Source of the DNA: Alkalicoccus daliensis
Lineage (GTDB): Bacteria > Bacillota > Bacilli > Bacillales > Salisediminibacteriaceae
DNA length: 64,000 bases
NCBI RefSeq assembly: GCF_900103955.1
Contig: NZ_FNIL01000004.1
Coordinates: 58,000-121,999, forward strand
Direction of reading: 5' to 3'
Below the pieces are notes generated by a model. That model searched no databases. It had not been told where the DNA came from and saw nothing but the letters and a program-made list of their open reading frames with translations. A program made the translations under genes and the position numbers. Each line of letters opens with the position of its first letter. Positions within the stretch are counted from its first letter, which is position 1. Shown piece by piece: positions 7,654 to 16,378 of this stretch.

Positions 7654-10047
7654 ATGAGAAGCAAAATTCGTTCTATGCTTGTATTTACTTTAATTCTGCT
7701 GCTTTCATTATCCGGCTTCAGCGGTATCGGTTTAGCTGAAAGTGCTGACAGTTCCGCCACTGCACATCTTGATATTGATCAATCCTCCGAAAAATCCGTT
7801 ACAGTAATTGTTGAGTTAGAGGAAGTCTCTGTATTAGAAGCAAAGCAGCAAGGACAAAACCAATCCAAACAACAGCTCGAGAGTGAGCGGGAAAGAGTAA
7901 TTGCTGCAGTAGAACAAGCTGCTGCTTCCAGTGAAGTAAATCAGGAATATGACCACGTATTCTCTGGATTTTCATTGGAAGTACAGCAAAATGAACTTCC
8001 AGCGGTGCTGGATGTTGAAGGGATTAAAGCAGTTTATCCCAACGAAACATATGAAGCTGAAAATCAGGCAGAGCTTTTAGACCCTGAATCTTTCAGTCCT
8101 GCAATGATGGACAGTGCGCCATTTATCGGTGCAGATGAAGCATGGGAAAGCGGATATACAGGAGAAGGGATTACCGTAGCTGTCCTTGATACTGGTGTTG
8201 ACTATACGCATCCTGACCTTGCACATGCTTTTAGAGATTATAAGGGATGGGACTTCGTTGATAACGACAACGACCCGCAGGAAACTCCTGTAGGTGACCC
8301 GCGCGGCGGCTCTACGAACCATGGGACGCATGTGGCTGGTACTATTGCTGCAAATGGCCAGATTAAAGGGGTAGCTCCTGATGCTTCCCTTCTTGCTTAC
8401 CGTGTACTTGGTCCAGGCGGCAGCGGAACTACGCAGAATGTAATCGCAGGGATTGAACGTGCCGTAGAAGACGGTGCAGATATTATGAATCTTTCTTTGG
8501 GTAATACAACGAATAATCCTGATTTCGCGACGAGCATCGCGCTTGATAATGCGATGGCAGATGGCGTCGTAGCAGTTTCTTCCAACGGAAACAGTGGTCC
8601 TGATAACTGGACAGTTGGTTCCCCGGGTACATCACGGGAGGCAATTTCTGTAGGAGCTACACAGCTTCCTTATGATTTATACAATGCAGACATTTTCACT
8701 TCTGAAGGTGTAAGCTATCCTTCTGCCAAGGTAATGGGCTTCCCTGATGCAGAAGATCTTCTTGCTTTAAATGAAGGAGAGTTTGAATTTGCGCATGCAG
8801 GACTTGGTGCTCCTGCTGATTTTGAAGGAACAGATTTCGAAGGGAAAATTGCACTTATCAGCCGTGGTGAATTTGCCTTTGCAGACAAAGCAGTAAATGC
8901 TGCTGCAGCTGGGGCTGTTGGCGTAGTAATGTACAATAACGTTGCTGGTGAAATCCCTGAAATTCCAGGAATGGCACTTCCAACGATTAGAACGACACAG
9001 GCTGACGGTGCAGTATTGCTTTCAGAACTGGAAGCTGGCAACAATACTATTTCTTTTAACATTGAATTTGACCGTGCTGTCGGTGAAACTATGGCAAGCT
9101 TTTCTTCCCGTGGTCCAGCAATGGACACGTGGATGATCAAGCCGGATGTTTCCGCGCCTGGTGTATCTATTGTGAGTACAATTCCGACTCATAATGCGGC
9201 CGCTCCGCATGGTTACGCATCCAATTCTGGAACAAGCATGTCGGCACCTCACGTAGCTGGTGCTGCAGCTCTGATTCTGGAAGCAAATCCTGACTGGAGC
9301 GTAGACTTTGTAAAAGCAGCATTAATGAATACAGCAGAAAATCTATACGATGCCGATGGCAATTTATATCCGCATAACTCACAGGGCACAGGCAGTATTC
9401 GTGTGCTTGATGCAATCAATGCAGAAGTGCTTGTAACACCAGGCAGCCATTCTTTCGGGATTTTCGAGAAAGATAACGGCCGGGAAGTAGAACGCCAATC
9501 GTTTACAGTGAACAATCTTTCCAATGAAAGAAAGCGTTATTCCATTGAATTCACTGGTCACCAAGGTATCAAAGTACAGACGAGCAACAACCTTCAAGTA
9601 CAGCCAGGGAAAACGCAGAAGCTTAACTTCGGTGTACAGGTTGACACGAGCAATCTCGAGCCAGGGTACTACGAAGGTACTTTCCTTTTGAGCGATGGTG
9701 CACAGACAATTGAAGTCCCTACGATTCTTTTCGTACAGCAGCCGGATTACCCGCTTCTTAATTCTTTATCATTAGGATTAGCAGGTGGAAATCTAGTCGG
9801 CACGGTGCAGGTTCCTGGAGGTGCAGATACTTTTAATCTGCGCATTCGTGATGCAGCAACTGGGGAACTTTTAACTGAAACTGCCTTTGCCGAAAATCTG
9901 TCACCCGGCATGCACAGCTTCAGCTGGGATATGACAATTGATGGCGCTCCGCTTACTCCCCGCGGCTATCAGATTAATGCTTATGCGACATCTGGAGACA
10001 CTGAGTTCGAACTGCCAGGCGGAGTTTTAACAATAACTCCTGAATAA
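7654..10047 (+). CDS. secreted subtilisin-family serine protease (Vpr-like)
   Basis: The 797-residue preproprotein has a signal peptide (basic MRSKIRS, then a hydrophobic core ending near GLAES), an I9-type propeptide (about 45-145) and an S8 catalytic domain. The triad is Asp179 (AVLDTGVDYTHPD), His223 (NHGTHVAG) and Ser528 (SGTSMSAPH). A PA domain is inserted at about 330-470 between His and Ser, as in Vpr and C5a-peptidase-like enzymes. The last 100 residues look like a FlgD-type Ig domain (SFSWDMTIDG...PRGYQINAYA). The open frame begins at 7567, but the ATG at 7654 has AAAGGGGAG upstream and starts the signal peptide. It degrades extracellular protein, supplying amino acids to uptake and catabolic systems such as the roc genes. 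It is monocistronic. Confidence 0.9.
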   Translation: MRSKIRSMLVFTLILLLSLSGFSGIGLAESADSSATAHLDIDQSSEKSVTVIVELEEVSVLEAKQQGQNQSKQQLESERERVIAAVEQAAASSEVNQEYDHVFSGFSLEVQQNELPAVLDVEGIKAVYPNETYEAENQAELLDPESFSPAMMDSAPFIGADEAWESGYTGEGITVAVLDTGVDYTHPDLAHAFRDYKGWDFVDNDNDPQETPVGDPRGGSTNHGTHVAGTIAANGQIKGVAPDASLLAYRVLGPGGSGTTQNVIAGIERAVEDGADIMNLSLGNTTNNPDFATSIALDNAMADGVVAVSSNGNSGPDNWTVGSPGTSREAISVGATQLPYDLYNADIFTSEGVSYPSAKVMGFPDAEDLLALNEGEFEFAHAGLGAPADFEGTDFEGKIALISRGEFAFADKAVNAAAAGAVGVVMYNNVAGEIPEIPGMALPTIRTTQADGAVLLSELEAGNNTISFNIEFDRAVGETMASFSSRGPAMDTWMIKPDVSAPGVSIVSTIPTHNAAAPHGYASNSGTSMSAPHVAGAAALILEANPDWSVDFVKAALMNTAENLYDADGNLYPHNSQGTGSIRVLDAINAEVLVTPGSHSFGIFEKDNGREVERQSFTVNNLSNERKRYSIEFTGHQGIKVQTSNNLQVQPGKTQKLNFGVQVDTSNLEPGYYEGTFLLSDGAQTIEVPTILFVQQPDYPLLNSLSLGLAGGNLVGTVQVPGGADTFNLRIRDAATGELLTETAFAENLSPGMHSFSWDMTIDGAPLTPRGYQINAYATSGDTEFELPGGVLTITPE

Positions 10048-10050
10048 AAT

Positions 10051-10086
10051 AAAAGGCATTCCCGTTATGAAAATGGGAATGCCTTT
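10051..10086 (+). terminator. terminator of the protease gene
   Basis: A 13-bp perfect stem (AAAAGGCATTCCC / GGGAATGCCTTTT) starts four bases after the stop. A-rich and T-rich flanks make it potentially bidirectional. Confidence 0.9.
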
Positions 10087-10111
10087 TATTATGCTCTTAC
10101 TTCATAAAAAA

Positions 10112-10135
10112 TGCCCGGCGGAAATCCACCGGGCA
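10112..10135 (-). terminator. rocDA operon terminator
   Basis: TGCCCGG pairs with CCGGGCA, with a T-run on the minus strand. It is the last element after rocA and is back-to-back with the protease terminator. Confidence 0.85.
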
Positions 10136-10145
10136 AAAGTATTGA

Positions 10146-11693
10146 TTAAAGCATCTGACTAATAGACTTTGGAAGCATATACTGCAGCAGATAATCAGGT
10201 CCGCCTGCTTTCGAGTCTGTACCAGAAAGCTTGAAACCGCCGAATGGGTGGTATCCAACAATCGCTCCTGTACAGTTACGGTTGAAGTAGAGGTTACCAA
10301 CATGGAAGTTTTTCTTCGCATATTCCAGGTTCTCTACGTTATTGGAAATAACCGCTCCAGTGAGACCGTATTCTGTGTTGTTCGCAATATCAATTGCTTC
10401 TTCATAGCTCTTCGATTTGCAAAGAGCCAGTACCGGACCGAAAATTTCCTCTTTCATAATGCGTGCATCCGGCTTAACATCACCGAAGATGGTCGGTTTG
10501 ATAAAGTAGCCTGTGCTGTCATCAGACTCATCACCAGTAAGAAGCTTGCCTTCTTTTTTACCAACTTTAATATAGCTTGTCACTTTATCATACGCTTTCT
10601 GGTTAATTACCGGACCGAGGTAATTATTATAGTTCTCTGTATCTCCGAGCGTCAGTTTTTCTGTTTCTTCAACTACCCGCTTTGAAATTTCATCGTACAG
10701 GCTTTCGTGAATGACTGCGCGGGAACCGGCAGAACATTTCTGGCCGGAGAAGTTAAACGCTCCAGTGACAATCGCGCTTACCGCTGTTTCTACATCTGCA
10801 CCTTCATCAACAACGACCGTATCTTTACCGCCCATTTCTGCAAGAACACGCTTTAAGTGCTGCTGCCCTTCCTGTACTTTTGCTGCTCTTTCAAGAATAC
10901 GGAGACCCGTAGCTTTAGAACCAGTGAAAGTAATGATAGAAGTATCTTTGTGATCAACAAGGTAGTCACCGATTTCGTGCGGCTCTCCCGGCACAAAGTT
11001 CAGTACGCCGTCCGGTACGCCTGCTTCACGCATAATGTCTACGAATTTCGCAGCAATAATCGGCGTTGGCTCTGCCGGCTTCAGCAGTACAGTATTTCCT
11101 GTTACAAGCGGTGCTACTGTCGTACCCATCATAATTGCAGCAGAGAAGTTCCATGGCGGAATCGTTACAGCTACCCCCGCTGACATATAAAGATACTGAT
11201 TGCTCTCTCCATCCCGGCTCTCAATCTGCTTGCCGTCTTTCATTTCGATCATCTGACGGCCGTAGTATTCCAGGAAGTCGATACCTTCTGCTACTTCAAT
11301 ATCTGCCTCCACCCATGGCTTCCCTGCTTCTTTTACTACTGTCGCAGAAAGTTCATGCTTGCGGCGGCGCATAATTGCTGCTGCGCGGAAAAGAAGTTCT
11401 GCACGTGCAATATGGCTTGTCTGGCTCCACTTAGGGAACGCTGCTTTTGCTGCTTCAAAAGCTTTATCAATTTCTTTTGGAGTAGCTTTTGATACACTGC
11501 CGATCACTTCAGAAGTATCACACGGGTTCGTGCTTACAAGCTTATCCTTTGTAGTGATTTCTTCGCCTCCGATTACAAGCGGATATTCTTTCCCAATATC
11601 TTTTTTTACAACCGCTAATGCCTCGAGAAACTCTTTTTGGTTTTCTTCGTTCGTGAAATCTGTAAATGGCTCATGAGAATATACTGTATACAT
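10146..11693 (-). CDS. rocA: 1-pyrroline-5-carboxylate (glutamate semialdehyde) dehydrogenase
   Basis: This 515-residue aldehyde dehydrogenase oxidises glutamate-gamma-semialdehyde/P5C to glutamate with NAD, the last step of arginine, ornithine and proline breakdown. The Rossmann motif FTGSKATG, the general base region LAEMGGKD and the catalytic Cys320 in FSGQKCSAGSR are all present. The length fits the RocA/PruA group (about 515). ATG 11693 is chosen, with GGAGAG upstream; the frame also has a TTG one codon earlier. It lies 27 bases downstream of rocD and shares its sigma-54 promoter. Confidence 0.95.
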   Translation of the reverse strand: MYTVYSHEPFTDFTNEENQKEFLEALAVVKKDIGKEYPLVIGGEEITTKDKLVSTNPCDTSEVIGSVSKATPKEIDKAFEAAKAAFPKWSQTSHIARAELLFRAAAIMRRRKHELSATVVKEAGKPWVEADIEVAEGIDFLEYYGRQMIEMKDGKQIESRDGESNQYLYMSAGVAVTIPPWNFSAAIMMGTTVAPLVTGNTVLLKPAEPTPIIAAKFVDIMREAGVPDGVLNFVPGEPHEIGDYLVDHKDTSIITFTGSKATGLRILERAAKVQEGQQHLKRVLAEMGGKDTVVVDEGADVETAVSAIVTGAFNFSGQKCSAGSRAVIHESLYDEISKRVVEETEKLTLGDTENYNNYLGPVINQKAYDKVTSYIKVGKKEGKLLTGDESDDSTGYFIKPTIFGDVKPDARIMKEEIFGPVLALCKSKSYEEAIDIANNTEYGLTGAVISNNVENLEYAKKNFHVGNLYFNRNCTGAIVGYHPFGGFKLSGTDSKAGGPDYLLQYMLPKSISQML

Positions 11694-11720
11694 CAAACAT
11701 CTCTCCTTTTTTTTAATAAA

Positions 11721-12923
11721 TTATTTTGCAAGTGTCGTTTCAATGCGCTCCAGCGCCCAGTCAAGATCTTCTTCTGATATTACAAGCGGCGGCGCAAAGC
11801 GAATTACATTTTCGCGCGTTTCTTTGCATAAGAGTCCGGCCTGCTTCAATTCTTCGCAGTAGGATCTTGCCGGCACGGTAAGTTCTACACCGATAAATAA
11901 ACCTTTTCCTCTTATTTCTTTTATCTTATCATTATCTATTTTCCGCAGACGATCCCGAAAATACTCTCCCAGCCGTCGCGAACGTTCCGCGAGCTTTTCA
12001 TTTTCCAATACGTCCAGTGCGGCAATTGCGACTGCTGCCCCCAGGGGATTCCCGCCAAACGTAGATCCGTGGGAGCCCGGGTCAAAAACGCCGAGTACTT
12101 CTTCATTGGCTGCAACACAGGAGATAGGAAATACCCCACCGCCAAGTGCCTTGCCAAGAATATACATATCCGGCTCTACTTCTTCCCAGTCGCATGCAAA
12201 CGTCTGGCCGGTTCTGCAGAGTCCTGTTTGAATTTCATCTGCAATAAATAAAACATTATGTTCTTTACATAAAGCCTGCGCTTCCCGCAGGAATCCTTCA
12301 GGTGGAATAACGACTCCGCCTTCGCCCTGAATCGGTTCTACGAGAAATGCCGCTGTGTTAGGTGTGATTGCTTCTTTCAATGAATCCAGATCTCCGTAAG
12401 GAATCGTCTTAATGCCGGGAAGCATCGGTCCAAAACCTGACGTATCATTCGCTTCTGCAGCGAGAGAAACCGCTGTCATTGTCCTGCCATGAAAATTACC
12501 GTGGCATCCAATTATTTCTGCCTGGTCTTTTTCGATCCCTTTTTGATGATAGCCCCAGCGGCGGGCTGCTTTTATTGCAGTCTCTACCGCTTCTGCCCCC
12601 GTATTCATGGGAAGTACAAGCTCTTTTCCTGTTAACGCACTTACTTTATCGTAAAATAAGCCGAGCTGGTCGTTATGAAAAGCGCGGGAAGTCAATGTTA
12701 CTTTGTCCGCCTGATCTTTCAACGCCTGGATAATTTTGGGGTGTCGATGTCCCTGGTTCAGTGCAGAATAAGCACTCAGCATATCGATATAACGATTGCC
12801 TTCCGGGTCCTCTACCCACACGCCTTCAGCTTGAGAGATAACAATCGGAAGGGGATGATAATTTCTTGCTCCGTGTTTCTCTGTCTGCTCAATAATTTCT
12901 GAAGTACTTGTAGTTGCAGCCAT
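11721..12923 (-). CDS. rocD: ornithine aminotransferase
   Basis: The 400-residue class-III PLP aminotransferase transfers the delta-amino group of ornithine to 2-oxoglutarate, giving glutamate semialdehyde for RocA. The PLP-binding Lys258 lies in [13 protein letters not shown], the Asp of FIADEIQTG binds the pyridine nitrogen, and [10 protein letters not shown] is the phosphate-binding region. It is first in the rocD-rocA operon. A sigma-54 promoter lies 44 bases upstream, and the activator gene rocR is just beyond it on the same strand. Arginase (rocF) and the rocE-type permease are not in this window. Confidence 0.95.
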   Translation of the reverse strand: MAATTSTSEIIEQTEKHGARNYHPLPIVISQAEGVWVEDPEGNRYIDMLSAYSALNQGHRHPKIIQALKDQADKVTLTSRAFHNDQLGLFYDKVSALTGKELVLPMNTGAEAVETAIKAARRWGYHQKGIEKDQAEIIGCHGNFHGRTMTAVSLAAEANDTSGFGPMLPGIKTIPYGDLDSLKEAITPNTAAFLVEPIQGEGGVVIPPEGFLREAQALCKEHNVLFIADEIQTGLCRTGQTFACDWEEVEPDMYILGKALGGGVFPISCVAANEEVLGVFDPGSHGSTFGGNPLGAAVAIAALDVLENEKLAERSRRLGEYFRDRLRKIDNDKIKEIRGKGLFIGVELTVPARSYCEELKQAGLLCKETRENVIRFAPPLVISEEDLDWALERIETTLAK

Positions 12924-12966
12924 TTCCTCACCCTTTCTTAAAAACTTACTTCCATCCTAAAATATA

Positions 12967-12984
12967 ATGCAAAAACGATGCCAA
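12967..12984 (-). promoter_or_regulatory. sigma-54 (SigL) promoter of rocDA
   Basis: On the minus strand TTGGCATCGTTTTTGCAT matches the -24/-12 consensus, with exactly ten bases between the GG and GC dinucleotides. A start site about 12 bases downstream would give a leader of roughly 30 bases before rocD. It fits activation by the adjacent NtrC-type regulator. Confidence 0.9.
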
Positions 12985-13000
12985 CTGTTTAACAGTGCTG

Positions 13001-13014
13001 CGAAAGTGTTTTCA
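13001..13014 (-). promoter_or_regulatory. possible CcpA cre site upstream of rocDA
   Basis: The minus strand reads TGAAAACACTTTCG, eleven of fourteen positions matching TGAAAGCGCTTTCA. It lies between the enhancer palindrome and the sigma-54 promoter, where CcpA could block looping. The match is imperfect. Confidence 0.35.
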
Positions 13015-13033
13015 TTTTAATAAACGCAAAATT

Positions 13034-13051
13034 TTTTGTCTATCGACAAAA
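13034..13051. promoter_or_regulatory. candidate RocR enhancer (UAS)
   Basis: TTTTGTC-TATC-GACAAAA is a perfect palindrome about 50 bases upstream of the -24 element. The same TTGTC/GACAA half-sites recur in the palindrome before rocR at 14515-14533. Together they are good candidates for the binding site of the rocR product. Confidence 0.6.
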
Positions 13052-13113
13052 TAGTAATGCTAATTTTTTTGCACCTGCAGTTTTTACAATTAATGCTTGC
13101 TGCAATGCAGATG

Positions 13114-14496
13114 TTACTCTCTTATCTTCTGAATACCAAGCTTCTTCATTCGATACTGCAGGCTTTGCCTGCTGATCCCGATCGCAGCTGCTGTTTCCTG
13201 CACCCTATAATTGTGTTCCTTTAATACTCTTTGCATAAACGTTTTTTCCTGCTGAAATAAGTAATCCTTTAACAGCGGGGTACTTTCTTCTTCGTGGAAA
13301 ATCTCATTATGCTCCGGAGGACGCGGACGTTTCCTTTTAAATTGCAGCGGCAGATGTGTAAACTCAATATATTTTTCTTCCGTTATTAAGTTCATTGCCC
13401 CTTCAATTACGTGTTCAAGTTCCCGGATGTTCCCCGGCCAGTGATAGGATGCCAGCAATTTCCGGACTTCTGTGCTGATCCCCTCGACTTCCAGCTGAAA
13501 TAAATCATTGTATTTGGAAATAAAGTATTCTGAAAGAGGGGCAAGATCCTCCATTCTTTCCCGGAGAGGCGGAACAAATAAAGACACGACACTTAACCTG
13601 TAATAAAGGTCTTTCCGCAGCCTTCCATTGGTAATCGCATCTACCGGATCTTCATTCATCGTTGCCAGCAGCCGGATATCAATTTTTCTTTCTTTGGTAT
13701 CCCCGACTCTACGAACAGTTTTTTCCTGAATAACGCGGAGGAGTTTGGATTGCAGATCCGGGCTGAGAGAGTTCATTTCATCCAGCAGGAGCGTGCCTCC
13801 TTCCGCCTGCTCAAACAATCCTGGACGGTTTTCTGCTCCTGTAAAAGCACCTTTTGCTGTACCAAACAGGATTCCTTCAATCAAGCTTTCCGGAAGCGCC
13901 GCACAATTCTGCGAAACAAACGGACCTGCAGAACGGCTGCTTTCATTATGAATACTTTGCGCAAATAATTCTTTTCCCGTACCTGTTTCTCCAACTATGA
14001 GTACAGAAGAATTTGTTCTTGTCGCCCGCTTTGCATGTTCTATGACTTCCTCTAAAGGTTCACTTCTTCCGATAATATCCTGGAATCTGTACCGCCGGGT
14101 TCCATTATTCATATTTTCCTGTACGAGACGTTTCAGCCGCGTGATATCTTTCGTCACTTCCAGCGCACCGATGACTTCCCCGTGATGCATCACAGGAAAG
14201 GTATTATTCACTGTGGTGATTTCTACCCCTTTATTATTAAAGTATGTTTGCTTTTCGTCGCGGAAATCATACCCTTCGGTCATTGCCCGATGCAGCGTAC
14301 TCCCCTGTCCTTCATTGAACTTAAAGACCTCTCTGACCGGCTTATGAAGCACTTCCTGCGGATTCATGTTTTCGATGTCGGAAATTTTTTGATTGTATAT
14401 AACTGTTTTTCCTGAATCATCAATGGCGTGAATTCCAAGATCAATTTCAGCCATCAGTTTTTCGTACATGATTAATCGGCGCTTTTCCTCTTCCAT
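13114..14496 (-). CDS. rocR: sigma-54-dependent arginine/ornithine catabolism activator
   Basis: This 460-residue bacterial enhancer-binding protein has an N-terminal PAS-like sensor (about 10-120) and a central AAA+ domain with Walker A GETGTGKE (169-176) and the sigma-54-contacting GAFTGA loop (216-221). A Fis-type helix-turn-helix (VQETAAAIGISRQSLQYRMKKLG) lies at the C-terminus. In B. subtilis RocR senses ornithine or citrulline and activates roc genes with SigL. Here it lies directly upstream of rocD on the same strand, with the palindrome and -24/-12 promoter between them. BkdR-like regulators share this architecture, but the neighbours favour RocR. Confidence 0.88.
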   Translation of the reverse strand: MEEEKRRLIMYEKLMAEIDLGIHAIDDSGKTVIYNQKISDIENMNPQEVLHKPVREVFKFNEGQGSTLHRAMTEGYDFRDEKQTYFNNKGVEITTVNNTFPVMHHGEVIGALEVTKDITRLKRLVQENMNNGTRRYRFQDIIGRSEPLEEVIEHAKRATRTNSSVLIVGETGTGKELFAQSIHNESSRSAGPFVSQNCAALPESLIEGILFGTAKGAFTGAENRPGLFEQAEGGTLLLDEMNSLSPDLQSKLLRVIQEKTVRRVGDTKERKIDIRLLATMNEDPVDAITNGRLRKDLYYRLSVVSLFVPPLRERMEDLAPLSEYFISKYNDLFQLEVEGISTEVRKLLASYHWPGNIRELEHVIEGAMNLITEEKYIEFTHLPLQFKRKRPRPPEHNEIFHEEESTPLLKDYLFQQEKTFMQRVLKEHNYRVQETAAAIGISRQSLQYRMKKLGIQKIRE

Positions 14497-14514
14497 AAAA
14501 ACCCCCTCTTTAAA

Positions 14515-14533
14515 ATGACAACTTTTTTGTCAT
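14515..14533. promoter_or_regulatory. palindrome before rocR
   Basis: ATGACAA-CTTTT-TTGTCAT lies 19 bases upstream of the rocR start, overlapping the expected promoter/leader. It shares half-sites with the 13034-13051 palindrome, suggesting RocR autoregulation. Confidence 0.5.
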
Positions 14534-14590
14534 CGTAACAAACCCTCAGCAGGATCGCAAAATTATTTTTCTTTCATAAGATTTTTGCAC

Positions 14591-14624
14591 AAAAAAAGAT
14601 GCTCTCCGAAGAGAACATCTTTTT
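14591..14624. terminator. hairpin between the OYE reductase gene and rocR
   Basis: AAAAGATG-CTCT pairs with AGAG-AACATCTTTT, with A-rich and T-rich flanks on both sides. It lies after the minus-strand OYE gene and upstream of rocR. Confidence 0.75.
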
Positions 14625-14663
14625 CAACTGGCAATATTACTCACTGGAGCAGTCACCTATACA

Positions 14664-15785
14664 TTACTTTGCAGCGTGTTCTTTTACCGGGAACCAGCCT
14701 GGAGTGTTTACAATAGCATTCCACAGCGGTTCCGGCACTGTGAGCTTTTCTCTGTCATCTACAGAAAGTTCTGTGCGGATTTCATCTTCTCTGCCGTTTT
14801 CTGCTTTTTCGACCCACTGCGGCTCTACAATGAGTTCTCTGCCGAGTGCGATCAGCGGAACTCCATTTTCCATCGCCTGTTCCACCTCATCCGGCGTATG
14901 AAGAGATCCTACACCAACCACCGGAATTTTTTCTCCGACGGTATCCTGAATCAGCTGGACACGGGAGCGTTTGTCCGTGTTGTCACGCATTGATCCTGCA
15001 TGGAAATCCTGAACAGATACGTGCAGGTAATCAAGCTCCTGGTCCGCAAGTACCTCTACGAGCTGCAGCGTATCCTCCATCGTGATACCCGGCTCTTCCA
15101 TTTCTTCCGGAGAAATACGGTATCCTACGAGAAAATCCTGCTCAGCTTCTGCCGCAGCCTCCAGTACTTCGTTAACAACAGCCAGCGGAAAACGCATCCG
15201 TTTTTCAAGTGATCCGCCCCATTTATCTTCTCGTCGATTGGAGTGAGGAGAGAAAAACTGTTGAATAAGATACGTATTTGCACCGTGTATCTCCACTCCG
15301 TCATACCCTGCTTTAACTGCGCGGCGGGTTGCATCTCCAAAAGCTTTAATAATTTCATCTATTTCTTCAAGTGAAAGTTCCCTCGGAGTGACAGAACCGT
15401 CCCGCAGTGCAGCTACTGCACTTGCACTTACCGGTGTTTCATCAGGCAGCAGATGAGGCGGGGCCATTCTTCCGCCATGGAAAATCTGCAGAATTGCTTT
15501 TGCACCTTCTCCTTTAATCGTATCAGCGAGTTCGCCAAGGCTTTCTATCAGCTCATCTCTCTCTGCACCGATTTCTCCCGGGAAACCTTTTCCGCCTCGC
15601 GTCACGTTTGCGCAGGCAGTGATTACTGCGCCCGCTCCCTGAGAGCGGACACGGTAATATTCTCTTTCTTCCGGAGTAGTTTCTCCATTGTCAGCGGAAG
15701 AAAAATTTGTCATTGGAGCGAGCATTACTCTATTTTTTAAGGTTATTCCTTTTTTAAATGTATAGGGCTGTAAAAATGTTCTCAT
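14664..15785 (-). CDS. old-yellow-enzyme-family NADH:flavin oxidoreductase
   Basis: The 373-residue protein is a FMN-binding TIM barrel of the OYE/NADH:flavin oxidoreductase family. Seen are the N-terminal LKNRVMLAPMTNFSS segment, the substrate-binding His-x-x-Asn as EIHGANTYLIQQFFSPHSNRR split over the barrel (HGAN and the SPHSN...RED loop) and the phosphate-binding VGVGSLHTP. Such enzymes reduce alpha,beta-unsaturated carbonyls; the physiological substrate is unknown. The start at 15785 is chosen because TTGGAGG sits eight bases upstream; the longer frame would begin inside that site. It lacks the C-terminal Fe-S and second flavin domains of dienoyl-CoA reductases. It is monocistronic. Confidence 0.85.
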   Translation of the reverse strand: MRTFLQPYTFKKGITLKNRVMLAPMTNFSSADNGETTPEEREYYRVRSQGAGAVITACANVTRGGKGFPGEIGAERDELIESLGELADTIKGEGAKAILQIFHGGRMAPPHLLPDETPVSASAVAALRDGSVTPRELSLEEIDEIIKAFGDATRRAVKAGYDGVEIHGANTYLIQQFFSPHSNRREDKWGGSLEKRMRFPLAVVNEVLEAAAEAEQDFLVGYRISPEEMEEPGITMEDTLQLVEVLADQELDYLHVSVQDFHAGSMRDNTDKRSRVQLIQDTVGEKIPVVGVGSLHTPDEVEQAMENGVPLIALGRELIVEPQWVEKAENGREDEIRTELSVDDREKLTVPEPLWNAIVNTPGWFPVKEHAAK

Positions 15786-16013
15786 TTTATGTACCTCCAA
15801 TAATTTTTTATCATACCTTTCTTATTGTAAGTAGTTATTACGCAAAAAACGAATGATGTGCTCAAGAGATTATTTTTTGGAAGTTATTTTGAGAAACGTT
15901 TATTGATTTACAAATAAAATACAGTTAGGCAATTAGTTCAGTTCTGGAACAAAATTTCTAAGTAGAAGGAAAAAGTTTCATCTGTTAACTTTACATCTGC
16001 TGCTGGTGAGATT
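15786..16013. other. intergenic stretch, nothing recognised
   Basis: AT-rich sequence upstream of the OYE gene. It must hold that gene's promoter, but no convincing pair was resolved and no ORF is supported. Confidence 0.25.
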
Positions 16014-16113
16014 TGGTGATTTACTCTCATTGAATGGCGATTTACTCTCGCGGTATGGTGATTTACTCATTTTGAAAAGACTTTACTCCCGCGTTGCCTA
16101 TTTACTATCACCC
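16014..16113. repeat. degenerate tandem repeat, about 21-bp unit
   Basis: Five consecutive units share the core TGGYGATTTACTCTC. The first three have an exact 21-bp period (starting 16014, 16035, 16056), and the last two are 18-19 bp and more diverged. There are no unique spacers, so it is not CRISPR. No reading frame is conserved. The rest of the gap to 16311 shows nothing recognisable. Confidence 0.7.
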
Positions 16114-16311
16114 TGGACTGCCATTCACATTTTTTAAGTGCCAAATTTCTATTAATTCATTTTTCCAGCACTGGAATTCATTTTTACCGCGCGTACCTGT
16201 CGCCCTTCAGTAAACATAGATGTGAAATTTCATAGTATCCGTTGCAGCATAGCATACTGAAGTTGGAATAGGTCAGTGGTACGCTCCCCTTCCTACTGTG
16301 CAATCCAAACA

Positions 16312-16346
16312 TTCAGGGCTGCCTGATCTTTTCAGACAGCCCTGAA
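16312..16346 (-). terminator. nag operon terminator
   Basis: TTCAGGGCTG and CAGCCCTGAA extend inward with CTGA/TCAG, giving a stem of about 14 bp with one bulge. It lies 32 bases after nagB. The U-tract is weak. Confidence 0.65.
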
Positions 16347-16378
16347 GGAAACTGGATCATTTCCTGGGAAATATTTAA

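Noticed and set aside
16014-16113. CRISPR array
   Set aside because: The units are directly adjacent, degenerate and have no spacers, and no cas gene is present.
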